This document shows, in pieces, positions 1 to 6,648 of a DNA stretch of 16,190 nucleotides; position 1 is the first letter of the stretch, and each line of letters opens with the position of its first letter. The stretch covers positions 1-16,190 of the forward strand of contig LKNH01000027.1 of NCBI GenBank assembly GCA_001564135.1, in the 5' to 3' direction. The notes below the pieces were generated by a model. The model saw nothing but the letters and a program-made list of their open reading frames with translations. It was not told the origin of the DNA and did no database searches. The translations under genes were made by a program, and so were the position numbers. This stretch comes from Halobacteriaceae archaeon Tc-Br11_E2g27. GTDB lineage: Archaea > Halobacteriota > Halobacteria > Halobacteriales > Haloarculaceae.

Positions 1-105
1 AACTGACTCTCTCAAGCCTGTTGGTATATCTTTTGTGGAGACACAATTGCTGAATGCACCCTCTGCATGTTCCACGGCATTGCTGAACGTATTCTGGTAG
101 GACAT
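1..105 (-). CDS. Possible 5' end of an unrecognised gene, cut by the window edge
   Basis: The minus strand is open from about position 180 to the left edge. An ATG at 105-103 would give 35 codons beginning MSYQNTFSNAVEHAEGAF and running off the window. I do not recognise the protein. A short motif recurs 11 residues apart (FSNAV, then FSNCV), which reflects a 9-base direct repeat (ATTGCTGAA at 46-54 and 79-87 on the plus strand). Composition is not clearly acidic as in the neighbouring genes, so coding status is uncertain. A perfect 15-base palindrome lies 21 bases upstream of the ATG. It could also be non-coding or a decayed element. Confidence 0.3.
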   Translation of the reverse strand, partial: MSYQNTFSNAVEHAEGAFSNCVSTKDIPTGLRESV

Positions 106-126
106 GCAACCGATACTGAATAGAAC

Positions 127-141
127 GTGCAAGTCTTGCAC
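127..141. promoter_or_regulatory. 15-base perfect palindrome, possible operator
   Basis: GTGCAAGTCTTGCAC has two 7-base arms around one central base. The half-site core GTGCAA recurs at 148-153. It sits in the 118-base gap between the possible gene start at 105 and the end of the PAC2 gene at 224. Its size and symmetry suit a dimeric helix-turn-helix regulator. No regulator gene is visible nearby, and the role is inferred from position only. Confidence 0.35.
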
Positions 142-223
142 AGAGAGGTGCAAAATCACCGGTAATGAGTTATGAATAGTTCAATTGCGATTTTTCAGAA
201 GGGAATTCGGCTGTAAGTATGCG

Positions 224-979
224 TTACTGAAACATCCCTGTTGGTTGAGATTCCGGTTGCTGTTCCTCTGTGACCTGTTTGTATTGCTGGGCAATCTGGT
301 TCATCTGTGTCCGTATCTCTTCGGCGTGTTCTTCCAGTTCCGTGGTGTCGATATCAAACTCGACAAGCGGTTCAAGCGCCGTTTCGATGACGGACTTTGC
401 CGCACTTGGGTCTGGAAGATACGGATGTGCTCGAACAATCAAAAGCGTCGCAGGGATATCCAGTTGGTAACATTCCTTGACGAGCGCGCCAGTAATGCCT
501 CCGACCACGCCAGCTTCCTCTGCGATGGGGATACCGGCCTGTTCCAGTTCATCCCGTAACGCTTCGGTTGTTGCAACTCCTTTGACCTTCCCAATTTGGG
601 CTTCGGATTCAGCAGGTGCACCGGCAATGAAAATAGCCCGTTGGTACTCCGACGACACATCGGAAAGGATACATTGGCTTACCGGTTGTAACGCACTCGG
701 CGGTAGGGCTAAATCACTCTGTAAGGTCATCACTGGTGGGTCCTGACCAGCGTACACGCGCACGAGGTCCTGAACCAACCCCTCAGTGAACGTGACGACA
801 GGTGGAAACTCATCAGACTGGATGCTCGCGTGATGAACCAATCCAAGCTGTCTAGTGATGAGGTCAACCGCGATTGAAGCCACAAGTCCATGTCCTGGAA
901 GCCCCTCAATCAGTGTTGGGTGCTCCGGCCGTTTGTCTTTGAGCCAAATGCAGTTGGCTCCATTGGTTTGCTGAGTCAT
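224..979 (-). CDS. PAC2-family proteasome assembly chaperone homologue
   Basis: The 251-residue cytoplasmic protein belongs to the archaeal PAC2 (PsmG2-like) family, whose eukaryotic members help assemble the 20S proteasome alpha ring; the exact archaeal role is poorly known. Family hallmarks are the N-terminal glycine-rich segment LIEGLPGHGLVASIAVDLI (residues 23-41), the second glycine motif GVVGGITGALV near 157-167, and the RAHPYLPDPSAA segment near 183-194 before a helix. The last 40 residues are a Gln/Glu-rich, probably helical and flexible tail. The ATG at 979 follows the motif spacing of the family. No membrane segments or signal peptide are seen. It appears to be monocistronic, with the next gene to its right on the opposite strand. 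Confidence 0.85.
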   Translation of the reverse strand: MTQQTNGANCIWLKDKRPEHPTLIEGLPGHGLVASIAVDLITRQLGLVHHASIQSDEFPPVVTFTEGLVQDLVRVYAGQDPPVMTLQSDLALPPSALQPVSQCILSDVSSEYQRAIFIAGAPAESEAQIGKVKGVATTEALRDELEQAGIPIAEEAGVVGGITGALVKECYQLDIPATLLIVRAHPYLPDPSAAKSVIETALEPLVEFDIDTTELEEHAEEIRTQMNQIAQQYKQVTEEQQPESQPTGMFQ

Positions 980-1089
980 GTGATAACTTCGACCGGACCT
1001 GAGAAAAAACCAGCGTCGGTCAAAACTCGCACCAGTGCCTCGGCTGCGGCCTTTCCTTTGTCTTAAAAATTGGAAGCCTAAAAACTAAA

Positions 1090-1107
1090 ATTGAATGTGG
1101 ATTCAAT
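1090..1107. repeat. 7-bp perfect inverted repeat
   Basis: ATTGAAT and ATTCAAT are separated by GTGG, giving a perfect 7-base-pair stem with a 4-base loop. It lies between a TATA-like box (1077-1087) and the larger repeat starting at 1111. It could be a protein-binding site. Confidence 0.5.
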
Positions 1108-1109
1108 AG

Positions 1110-1232
1110 GGATTATTGCGGTTATTTTCGTGACCAAGTTAGAGATCCCGCTGTACCGCGACTTGAAACAGACGCTTTATGCTTCGAATGCGGTAAAAAC
1201 TTGCAATAATCACTAAACATCCGAGTTTTTTT
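1110..1232 (+). ncRNA. Candidate small non-coding RNA with T-run terminator
   Basis: A transcript of this stretch would have paired ends: GATTATTGC (1111-1119) is the exact reverse complement of GCAATAATC (1203-1211). Inside is a second stem, TACCGC (1154-1159) with GCGGTA (1190-1195), extendable by one G-U pair. Seven T follow at 1226-1232. A TATA-like sequence, CCTAAAAACTA (1077-1087), sits about 27 bases before the left arm, where an archaeal promoter would have to be. I do not recognise an RNA family. The same pattern could be the terminal repeats of a roughly 100-base MITE; I see no clear target-site duplication. Confidence 0.3.
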
Positions 1233-1322
1233 GACAGACTCTGCAACGTTAGATACCGGTTTCTGAATGACGGTTGAAACGGAAACCTTGGGTTTGAATG
1301 GTGTAGTTGTAGACAGTCTGTC
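1233..1322. repeat. 90-base composite stem-loop (imperfect inverted repeat)
   Basis: The arms GACAGACT (1233-1240) and AGTCTGTC (1315-1322) pair perfectly. After a 2-base bulge, CTGCAAC (1241-1247) pairs with GTTGTAG (1306-1312), with one G-U. Further in, ATACC (1253-1257) pairs with GGTGT (1300-1304), and GGTTTCTG (1258-1265) pairs with CGGAAACC (1280-1287), each with one G-U. That makes about 28 possible base pairs. An alternative small hairpin, AAACC-TTG-GGTTT (1283-1295), would compete with the innermost stem. It lies just upstream of the phnD promoter region. It could be an RNA element, an operator array or a decayed mobile-element end. Confidence 0.5.
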
Positions 1323-1370
1323 AATTAGGGTTCGTCTAAATAGCAGTAATTGGTGAATATAGCTGAAATA

Positions 1371-1382
1371 GAAACATTATTA
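1371..1382 (+). promoter_or_regulatory. Putative BRE/TATA promoter of phnD
   Basis: GAAACATTATTA resembles a haloarchaeal purine-rich BRE followed by a TATA-like box. Its centre is about 30 bases before the ATG at 1410, so the message would be almost leaderless. Its position argues against the in-frame TTG at 1350 as the start. Confidence 0.4.
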
Positions 1383-1409
1383 CCGCTTGGACAGCCACAT
1401 TCGGTCGAA

Positions 1410-2564
1410 ATGCCGGAACATTCCGCGCGTGGAAAAACAAGGCGTCGCTTTTTAACTGCATCAGGGGCCGCGGGCGCACTTGCGCTGGCTGGCTGTATCG
1501 AAACAGGTTCGGACGATGATGGGAGCGATGACGGTGGTACCACCGACGACACCGGTGAAGATGTTGAATCAATTGACTTCGTTCTGAACCCTGCTGAAGA
1601 AACGTTGGATATTGAGGTCCAATATAGCCCCCTCATTAGGAGTCTTGAGGATGAGTTCGATGTCGAAATAGAGCCAACCGTCGCTGAGACATACAATGCG
1701 ACAGTCGAAGAGCTGGCCCGTGCAGGTGAAGGTGATAAGATGCTTGCTGATACGTCTCCTGTCGCTGTTCTTGAACTTGGAGACGACGTAAGCGTCTGTG
1801 GCATGCGTATCCAGTTCGGTGCAGCACAATACTTCTCGACGCTCGTTACGAGAGCAGACAGCGAATACGAGAGTGTCGATGACCTAGCAGGTGAGACCGT
1901 CGTCGGCGGGAGCCTTGGTTCCATTTCCGGCGGAATTGCAGCACTGTGGATGCTACAAGAGAACGGACTCGACCTCGGTAATGCAGTTGACGGTGGGTCA
2001 GCAGAGGACTTCGAGTGGATAGGTGACCAGGCACATGACATTGCCGTCGGTCAACTACTCGAAGATGAGTCTATCGCAGCGGCAGGGGCAGGAGGCTTCG
2101 CAACAATTCCGAACATCCCAGCGGATGAGATAGAAGAGAACTTCCCTGAAGTGGCAGAGATTTCCGCTGAGTTCGCCGGTGCAGGTTCAGAAAGTACCGA
2201 CCTGCGGTTGTTGGATGCTTCACCACCACTCCCACGAGCGCCAATTGTTGCAAACGCCGAGTGGGATGATGACCTGCGACAGGAGATTGATGAGTTCCTC
2301 GTCAACGCGGATGAGGACGTGCTGGGACACGATGCTCACCAGCTAGCCGAGGATCTCGCACTGGATATCGATGACGAAGTTCTCGATGCATATGAAGAAG
2401 ACGACGACTTCGACATTGGCGACTGGGATGTCGATGAAGATGACTGGCAGGAGTTCGATGACCACCTGCTTTGGTTTACAGGTATTGAGGAAGCCGACTC
2501 ATCTGCATATGACCCAATTGCAGATTTCGCATCTGACCTCGGTATCGACTACGACGACCTGTAG
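1410..2564 (+). CDS. phnD: Phosphonate/phosphate-type ABC transporter substrate-binding lipoprotein
   Basis: The 384-residue protein is the extracellular binding component of the phnCDE importer, predicted to capture phosphonate, phosphate or a related oxyanion. The N terminus is a Tat lipoprotein signal: twin arginines in RRRFL (residues 11-15), a hydrophobic stretch, and lipobox LAGC with the anchor cysteine at 29. A Ser/Asp/Gly/Thr-rich linker to about residue 50 follows, then the PhnD/PBP2-like fold: AGEGDKMLADTSPVAV (105-120), a Ser/Gly-rich loop GSLGSISGG (167-175) matching the usual ligand-loop position, and QAHDIAVGQL (207-216). The segment around 321-351 is extremely acidic. I chose the ATG at 1410 over an in-frame TTG at 1350, because it puts the Tat motif at the usual distance and lies downstream of the promoter-like box. 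The substrate is inferred from the family and from phnC and phnE. Confidence 0.8.
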   Translation: MPEHSARGKTRRRFLTASGAAGALALAGCIETGSDDDGSDDGGTTDDTGEDVESIDFVLNPAEETLDIEVQYSPLIRSLEDEFDVEIEPTVAETYNATVEELARAGEGDKMLADTSPVAVLELGDDVSVCGMRIQFGAAQYFSTLVTRADSEYESVDDLAGETVVGGSLGSISGGIAALWMLQENGLDLGNAVDGGSAEDFEWIGDQAHDIAVGQLLEDESIAAAGAGGFATIPNIPADEIEENFPEVAEISAEFAGAGSESTDLRLLDASPPLPRAPIVANAEWDDDLRQEIDEFLVNADEDVLGHDAHQLAEDLALDIDDEVLDAYEEDDDFDIGDWDVDEDDWQEFDDHLLWFTGIEEADSSAYDPIADFASDLGIDYDDL

Positions 2565-2591
2565 TCACTGAGCAAACAGTTGGACAAATCC

Positions 2592-2603
2592 GAACAATTA
2601 CAA
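2592..2603 (+). promoter_or_regulatory. Possible internal promoter before phnC
   Basis: GAACAATTACAA lies in the 62-base phnD-phnC gap with its A/T-rich core about 28 bases before the phnC ATG. The gap is long for a tightly coupled operon, so a second start is plausible. The box is weak, and simple read-through from phnD is equally possible. Confidence 0.2.
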
Positions 2604-2626
2604 CGGCTAACGTAAACACTTGAGTA

Positions 2627-3424
2627 ATGAGTAAAATTGTGGTAGACGGGCTCAGAAAAACATATGGGGATACCGTTGCCCTAGAAAACCTGTCTTTCGA
2701 GGTAGAGCCAGGTGAATTCGTTATTATCCTAGGAGTCTCTGGTTCCGGGAAATCCACATTGCTACGGTGTATGTGTGGCCTGAACGAGCCAACTGAAGGA
2801 GAGATTCGTATCAACGGGAAGCCGATGACTGCACCTCGACCCGAAGTTGCGATGATTTTCCAGCAACACAATATCATCGGTGATATGTCCGCATACTCGA
2901 ATGCACTCACCGGTGGCATTAATCGGACTGGCTTACTCTCCAGCATTTTCCAACTACAGAGCAAAGAAGAAAAACGACGAGCGCTTGCTGCGCTTGATAC
3001 CGTTGGGTTGCTGGATGAAGCCGAACAAAAGACACGTCGGATGAGCGGTGGCCAACAACAGAGAGTTGGGATTGCTCGGGCATTGGTACAGGAATCAGAA
3101 GTGCTCCTTGCTGACGAACCGGTTGCGAGTCTGGATCCAGGAAGCGCTCAGGATGTAATGCGATATTTACAGCGAGCTTCTGATGAGCGAAACTTGAGTA
3201 CGTTCATCAGCCTTCATCAAGTCAATATTGCACGTAAATTCGGTGAGCGCTTTATTGGACTTCACAACGGGAAAAAGGTCTTTGACGGTTATCGTGAGGA
3301 CTTGACCGTCGATGCAATCGATAAAATCTATGGCGATATCGATACGGATGGAATGTTTGTCAATCAAGAGTCGGACAGTGATTCACAGCCACCAACCGAC
3401 CAGCAACAGGAAGCGACATTATAA
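2627..3424 (+). CDS. phnC: Phosphonate/phosphate-type ABC transporter ATP-binding protein
   Basis: The 265-residue protein is the nucleotide-binding subunit that hydrolyses ATP to drive the PhnE channel. All ABC motifs are intact: Walker A GVSGSGKST (36-44), Q-loop in IFQQHN (77-82), signature SGGQQ (140-144), Walker B VLLADEP (159-165) with D-loop SLD (168-170), and the H-loop histidine in SLHQVN (195-200). The FQQHN segment and the 83-112 region resemble PhnC more than generic importers. The last 25 residues are a Ser/Asp/Gln-rich tail not needed for the fold. The stop codon is followed after only five bases by the phnE ATG, so the two are almost certainly co-transcribed. Confidence 0.9.
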   Translation: MSKIVVDGLRKTYGDTVALENLSFEVEPGEFVIILGVSGSGKSTLLRCMCGLNEPTEGEIRINGKPMTAPRPEVAMIFQQHNIIGDMSAYSNALTGGINRTGLLSSIFQLQSKEEKRRALAALDTVGLLDEAEQKTRRMSGGQQQRVGIARALVQESEVLLADEPVASLDPGSAQDVMRYLQRASDERNLSTFISLHQVNIARKFGERFIGLHNGKKVFDGYREDLTVDAIDKIYGDIDTDGMFVNQESDSDSQPPTDQQQEATL

Positions 3425-3429
3425 TCCAT

Positions 3430-4641
3430 ATGGAAGAGAGTGACCCAGATAATCTAGTTGATGAGACCAGACGAGAAGACGAGAGTGCCGAACAAGAAAC
3501 CGAATCGACGGAGAAACGACGGTCGGGCGGAGATCCAATTGAGGCAGCGGCGGATGGCGGAGTTCCAGAACAAAAGCCAGATGGTGTCGCTGATGAAATT
3601 GAAAACCAGTTTGAGAATATCAAAGAGACACGCCGACAGCGAGCATTCGGTTGGGCAGCACTGATTGGCGTTATTGGATTTTTGACCTATCAAGGTCTAT
3701 CCGCGACGGAGTTCTTCGATGATGATACGGATTTCACGTGGGGCCATTTCTCCACCCGTATGACCGAGTATTTCCCGACCACGAGAGTGGCCGACCTCGG
3801 TGCTATCTCATCGCTTGACGGTTATTACATCTGGGCAATTGATGGCGGGGCATACTGGTCTTTTATCAAGGACATGAACCTGATTTACGACCCGGAAGTC
3901 GGGTCGTTAATCTTCCAGTTTCCAATTAATCTAACAGACCTGTACGCCTTCGTCTTCGTAGAGCTGGGTATCTTTTCGATTTTTGGTGAAGCGGGGACGA
4001 CTCTCGCCATGGGACTCGTTGGAACAGTCCTTGGTTTCCCGCTTGCTCTGTTGTTTAGTATCCTTGCCACAGAACGTGTCCTCCCGTTCCCATTTAATTT
4101 CATCTTCCGCGCGATTATGTCATTCATTCGGGCGATACCAGCAATTATCTGGGCCCTGATTTTCGTTGCTCTCGTTGGACTCGGTGCCACGGCAGCAACG
4201 CTTGCTATTGGCTTCAATACAATTGGGAATCTCGGACGGCTCTTCGTCGAAGACCTCGAAGAGCTTGAAGATGGACCAATTGAGGCAATGGAAACAACCG
4301 GAGCAAACAAATCCCAGATTGTCTTTTTCGGCATGCTCAGTCAGGTCCGAACCTCGTTTATCGCCTGGACGTTATATATTTTCGAAATAAACGTTCGGGC
4401 AGCAGTTACAGTCGGTGTCATCGGCGCAGGTGGTCTCGGTGCTATTGTCGCTGCACAGCAGAGTCAGCTAAATTACGAAGAGATGATGGCAACCCTGTTT
4501 GTCATCTTCATTCTGATTTTGCTCGTTGAACTGTTCAGCCAGCGACTTCGTGCGCGATTGCGTTCAGACGAAGAAAGACGGTCGTGGCAGGAGCTTATCT
4601 TTGGCTTCCCGGCACGAATGGCTGATTCACTCCGCCGCTGA
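3430..4641 (+). CDS. phnE: Phosphonate/phosphate-type ABC transporter permease
   Basis: The 403-residue membrane subunit forms the import channel. An unusual N-terminal extension of about 68 residues is highly charged and looks disordered. It is followed by a first membrane helix (about 72-90) and a roughly 80-residue soluble loop (91-170). The transporter core follows with hydrophobic segments near 172-185, 190-215, 225-265, 308-340 and 350-370. The EAA coupling loop that contacts PhnC is visible at about 274-306 (EDLEELEDGPIEAMETTGA and on), with the conserved EA...TGA and G. Bacterial PhnE proteins are usually nearer 250-300 residues, so the extra length is N-terminal. It is last in the phn unit and ends in a hairpin terminator shared with the convergent gene. 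Confidence 0.85.
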   Translation: MEESDPDNLVDETRREDESAEQETESTEKRRSGGDPIEAAADGGVPEQKPDGVADEIENQFENIKETRRQRAFGWAALIGVIGFLTYQGLSATEFFDDDTDFTWGHFSTRMTEYFPTTRVADLGAISSLDGYYIWAIDGGAYWSFIKDMNLIYDPEVGSLIFQFPINLTDLYAFVFVELGIFSIFGEAGTTLAMGLVGTVLGFPLALLFSILATERVLPFPFNFIFRAIMSFIRAIPAIIWALIFVALVGLGATAATLAIGFNTIGNLGRLFVEDLEELEDGPIEAMETTGANKSQIVFFGMLSQVRTSFIAWTLYIFEINVRAAVTVGVIGAGGLGAIVAAQQSQLNYEEMMATLFVIFILILLVELFSQRLRARLRSDEERRSWQELIFGFPARMADSLRR

Positions 4642-4650
4642 AACCGAGTT

Positions 4651-4680
4651 CAGAAAAAAGCGAACGGTTACTCCGTTTTT
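4651..4680. terminator. Bidirectional hairpin terminator between convergent genes
   Basis: AACGG-TTACT-CCGTT (4663-4677) forms a 5-base-pair hairpin. On the plus strand the stem runs into T-rich sequence (through 4680); on the minus strand it is followed after three bases by six T (the A-run at 4654-4659). The hairpin loop contains the stop codon of the minus-strand gene (4668-4670). The arrangement would end both phnE and the IMPase-family transcripts. Archaeal termination depends mostly on the T-run, which is present on both sides. Confidence 0.5.
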
Positions 4681-5480
4681 GCCTGTCGCACTGCATCAAC
4701 TTCAGCAACCGCTTCGAGTAACGTATCGTGAGCAGTTCCGTTCGAAGCAACAATACCACGACAGTCCGAATGCCACGGGTTTCCGTTAAGGTCAGTGACG
4801 GTTCCGCCAGCCCACTCAACCATCGCAGCTCCACCCACGGTATCCCACGGATTCGTTTCGACGTTCGTAATAAGACCCTCAATAGAACCTGCAGCGAGCA
4901 TCGACAGTTCCGCCTGCGCGGACCCTGGTCGTCGTAAGTCTCCAAAGCGATTAACGATTTCGCGGGTTGCCACAGCGTACTCATCCCGCTCATCAAACGG
5001 CCACCAGATAGCGGGTGCAACCTGAAACGTTTCAGGGTCCGAGCGTTGACTGACCGCGACTGGGTTACCGTTCCGATAGACGCCATCACTGGTCGCGACA
5101 AATCTGTCCTGAAGAGCGGGTAGTTCGTTCACGGCCACGATAGGGTCGCCATCTTGTACACAGGCTACACTGGTTGCCCACCGACGGTTGCCGCGGATGA
5201 AATTATTCGTACCGTCGATTGGGTCAATAATCCATGTTCGGCCTGTCGACGCCACCATTTCCGCCGTGTCGCCTTCTTCGCCAACTATCGTATCATCTGG
5301 AAACGTTTCCTTGATGGAGTCGATAATGACTTGCTGTGCCTCATGGTCGGCCTGTGTCACAACATCAGTTTTGCTCTCTTTGAACTCGACTGGGATATCT
5401 GTCCGAAATGCTGTTTCTGCTACCTCCGCCCCAGCTGCAGCACATTCTTTCGCAACCGAAACAAGCTCCTCTCGCTTCAT
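4668..5480 (-). CDS. Inositol monophosphatase-family phosphatase
   Basis: The 270-residue protein belongs to the Mg-dependent, lithium-sensitive phosphatase family (inositol monophosphatase / archaeal fructose-1,6-bisphosphatase / SuhB). Metal and catalytic motifs are all present: GEEG (67-70), DPIDGTNNF (86-94) and PWDTVGGA (211-218). The length is normal for the family, and no membrane segment or signal is seen, so it is cytoplasmic. The sequence does not decide between inositol-1-phosphate, fructose-1,6-bisphosphate or another sugar phosphate as substrate. The ATG at 5480 puts the fold at its usual start, with a TATA-like CCTAAA (minus strand, 5505-5510) 27 bases upstream. It is convergent with phnE and divergent from aIF1. 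Confidence 0.85.
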   Translation of the reverse strand: MKREELVSVAKECAAAGAEVAETAFRTDIPVEFKESKTDVVTQADHEAQQVIIDSIKETFPDDTIVGEEGDTAEMVASTGRTWIIDPIDGTNNFIRGNRRWATSVACVQDGDPIVAVNELPALQDRFVATSDGVYRNGNPVAVSQRSDPETFQVAPAIWWPFDERDEYAVATREIVNRFGDLRRPGSAQAELSMLAAGSIEGLITNVETNPWDTVGGAAMVEWAGGTVTDLNGNPWHSDCRGIVASNGTAHDTLLEAVAEVDAVRQAKTE

Positions 5481-5501
5481 TATCAGCGCTAGGAAGAGTC
5501 C

Positions 5502-5517
5502 CGGTTTAGGCCTACCG
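5502..5517 (-). promoter_or_regulatory. Putative promoter of the IMPase-family gene, with palindrome
   Basis: CCTAAA on the minus strand (5505-5510) is centred about 27 bases before the ATG at 5480. It overlaps a perfect palindrome, TAGGCCTA (5507-5514). The palindrome could be chance, or a regulator site blocking the promoter. Confidence 0.3.
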
Positions 5518-5599
5518 TTCGAGAACGCGAGAGGTCCAACTCTTCACGGTGCTAACTCCATAGCCGATGAGGCGGAGAACGGTCGAACTGGGGCGACAG

Positions 5600-5605
5600 T
5601 ATTTA
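5600..5605 (+). promoter_or_regulatory. Putative TATA box of the aIF1 gene
   Basis: TATTTA within CAGTATTTAGTAGG is centred about 32 bases before the ATG at 5635. It is one of the best TATA-like matches in the window and would give an almost leaderless message. Confidence 0.45.
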
Positions 5606-5634
5606 GTAGGTAGGTTTCGTACGAGCGAACTGTA

Positions 5635-5928
5635 ATGTCGGAAGTCTGCTCGACGTGTGGGTTGCCTGATGAGCTATGTGTCTGTGAGGACGTCGCAAAA
5701 GACTCTCAGGAGATTCAAATCCGCATCGACGAGCGCCGTTACGGAAAAGAGGTAACGATCATTGAAGGATTCGACCCGAACGATGTCGATATGGATAGTC
5801 TCTCCTCGGATTTGAAATCAAAATTCGCCTGTGGAGGGACCATTGATGATGACCAGATTGAACTTCAGGGGAACCATCTGGGCCGTGTCGAAGACTTTCT
5901 CCGTGAGAAGGGATTCAACGTCGCCTGA
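5635..5928 (+). CDS. Translation initiation factor aIF1 (SUI1/eIF1 homologue)
   Basis: The 97-residue protein matches the archaeal SUI1 family, which binds the small ribosomal subunit near the P site and keeps start-codon selection accurate. The N terminus carries a cysteine cluster, CSTCGLPDELCVC (residues 5-17), which could bind zinc. The SUI1 core runs from about residue 27: RIDERRYGKEVTIIEGFD (30-47), then KSKFACGGTI (62-71) and the C-terminal QGNHLGRVEDFLREKGF segment (79-95). Length and order are those of full-length haloarchaeal homologues. It is monocistronic, divergent from the IMPase-family gene and convergent with engB. Confidence 0.92.
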   Translation: MSEVCSTCGLPDELCVCEDVAKDSQEIQIRIDERRYGKEVTIIEGFDPNDVDMDSLSSDLKSKFACGGTIDDDQIELQGNHLGRVEDFLREKGFNVA

Positions 5929-5989
5929 GACTTTTACTTCAACTTTCTAATCCATATTTTATCCTGCAGAAAGAGCCATCTCTCGACCT

Positions 5990-6607
5990 TCAAAAGAACT
6001 GAAAGAGGTCCTCACGACCGGCGTTTCGGAGTTGTTCACGGATAGCATCATTGAGCGGCTGGATTGACCCTCGCTTTGCACTAATTGGGGCAATCGTGTC
6101 TTGCCACTGTTTCCAGGGCGGATGCAACCCAAAACGCTCTGCAATCGCATCGAGTTCATCGTCTTTGTTGTCGACCTTATCCATCTTGTTGACGGCAATA
6201 ACCGGCGGAACGCCGACATCTTGGAGAAACTGAAATAGTTCGATATCGTGTGGAACCGATTCGGGGCCGCTGTGACGGTCAATAATCTCGACGGCAGCGT
6301 TGCCATCTAAAACGAGGACCCCGACAAGAATATTCGATGCGTATTCTTCGACATATCGGACCACATCGGTTTTAATTTGTTCGCGTTTATCCTCCGGGAC
6401 TCCCTGCATGAATCCAAAGCCCGGCAGGTCCGTGATGACGAAATCTTCACTGGCCCAATCAAAGTGGTTCGGTCGTTGTGTTACACCAGGGCGTTGGCCC
6501 GTATCGACCGAATGGCCGGTCAGCTCGCGCATCAACGTTGACTTGCCGACATTAGACCGACCCACAAGAACAACTTCGGCGGTTCGGTCTGGCCGTGTAT
6601 CGAACAT
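5990..6607 (-). CDS. engB: EngB-family GTPase (YihA type)
   Basis: The 205-residue GTPase belongs to the TrmE-Era-EngA-EngB-Septin superfamily; bacterial EngB is needed for large-subunit ribosome assembly, and a similar role is inferred here. GTP motifs are in order: G1 GRSNVGKS (16-23), G2 threonine in PGVTQ (40-44), G3 DLPGFG (60-65), G4 NKMD (140-143) and G5 ISAKRG (175-180). I start at the ATG at 6607 rather than the in-frame TTG at 6613, because only two residues precede the family-typical MFDTRPDR. The upstream gene stops 41 bases away on the same strand and no clear TATA box is seen in the gap, so read-through transcription is possible. Confidence 0.9.
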   Translation of the reverse strand: MFDTRPDRTAEVVLVGRSNVGKSTLMRELTGHSVDTGQRPGVTQRPNHFDWASEDFVITDLPGFGFMQGVPEDKREQIKTDVVRYVEEYASNILVGVLVLDGNAAVEIIDRHSGPESVPHDIELFQFLQDVGVPPVIAVNKMDKVDNKDDELDAIAERFGLHPPWKQWQDTIAPISAKRGSIQPLNDAIREQLRNAGREDLFQFF

Positions 6608-6648
6608 ACTCAATACTGATTGCGAACTGCGAAAAAGATGTGGATGTT

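Larger units (their letters stand above)
980..1409. other. 430-base intergenic region rich in inverted repeats
   Basis: No convincing coding sequence is present. The region lies between the divergent PAC2 and phnD genes. From left to right it holds an A/T-rich stretch with TATA-like boxes at 1061-1087, a 7-base-pair hairpin at 1090-1107, a 101-base inverted-repeat unit at 1111-1211 followed by seven T (1226-1232), and a long composite stem-loop at 1233-1322. A TATA-like box for phnD follows at about 1371-1382. The repeats are described as separate entries. This could be non-coding RNA, a small decayed mobile element, or regulatory DNA. Confidence 0.6.

Noticed and set aside
1137..1214. Short plus-strand frame with a TnpB-like feel (VTKLEIPLYRDLKQTLYASN), possible transposase remnant
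   Set aside because: The frame is under 30 codons, has no recognisable transposase or zinc-finger motif, and overlaps the repeat arms. Not enough to call a pseudogene.
1139..1324. Minus-strand reading frame of 61 codons from a TTG
   Set aside because: It is basic and Ser/Leu-rich, unlike the acidic neighbours, starts with TTG, and covers the inverted-repeat structures. Better explained as non-coding.
1350..1409. TTG at 1350 as the start of phnD
   Set aside because: It would put 20 extra residues before the Tat motif and lie upstream of the likely promoter box. The ATG at 1410 fits both signal and promoter.
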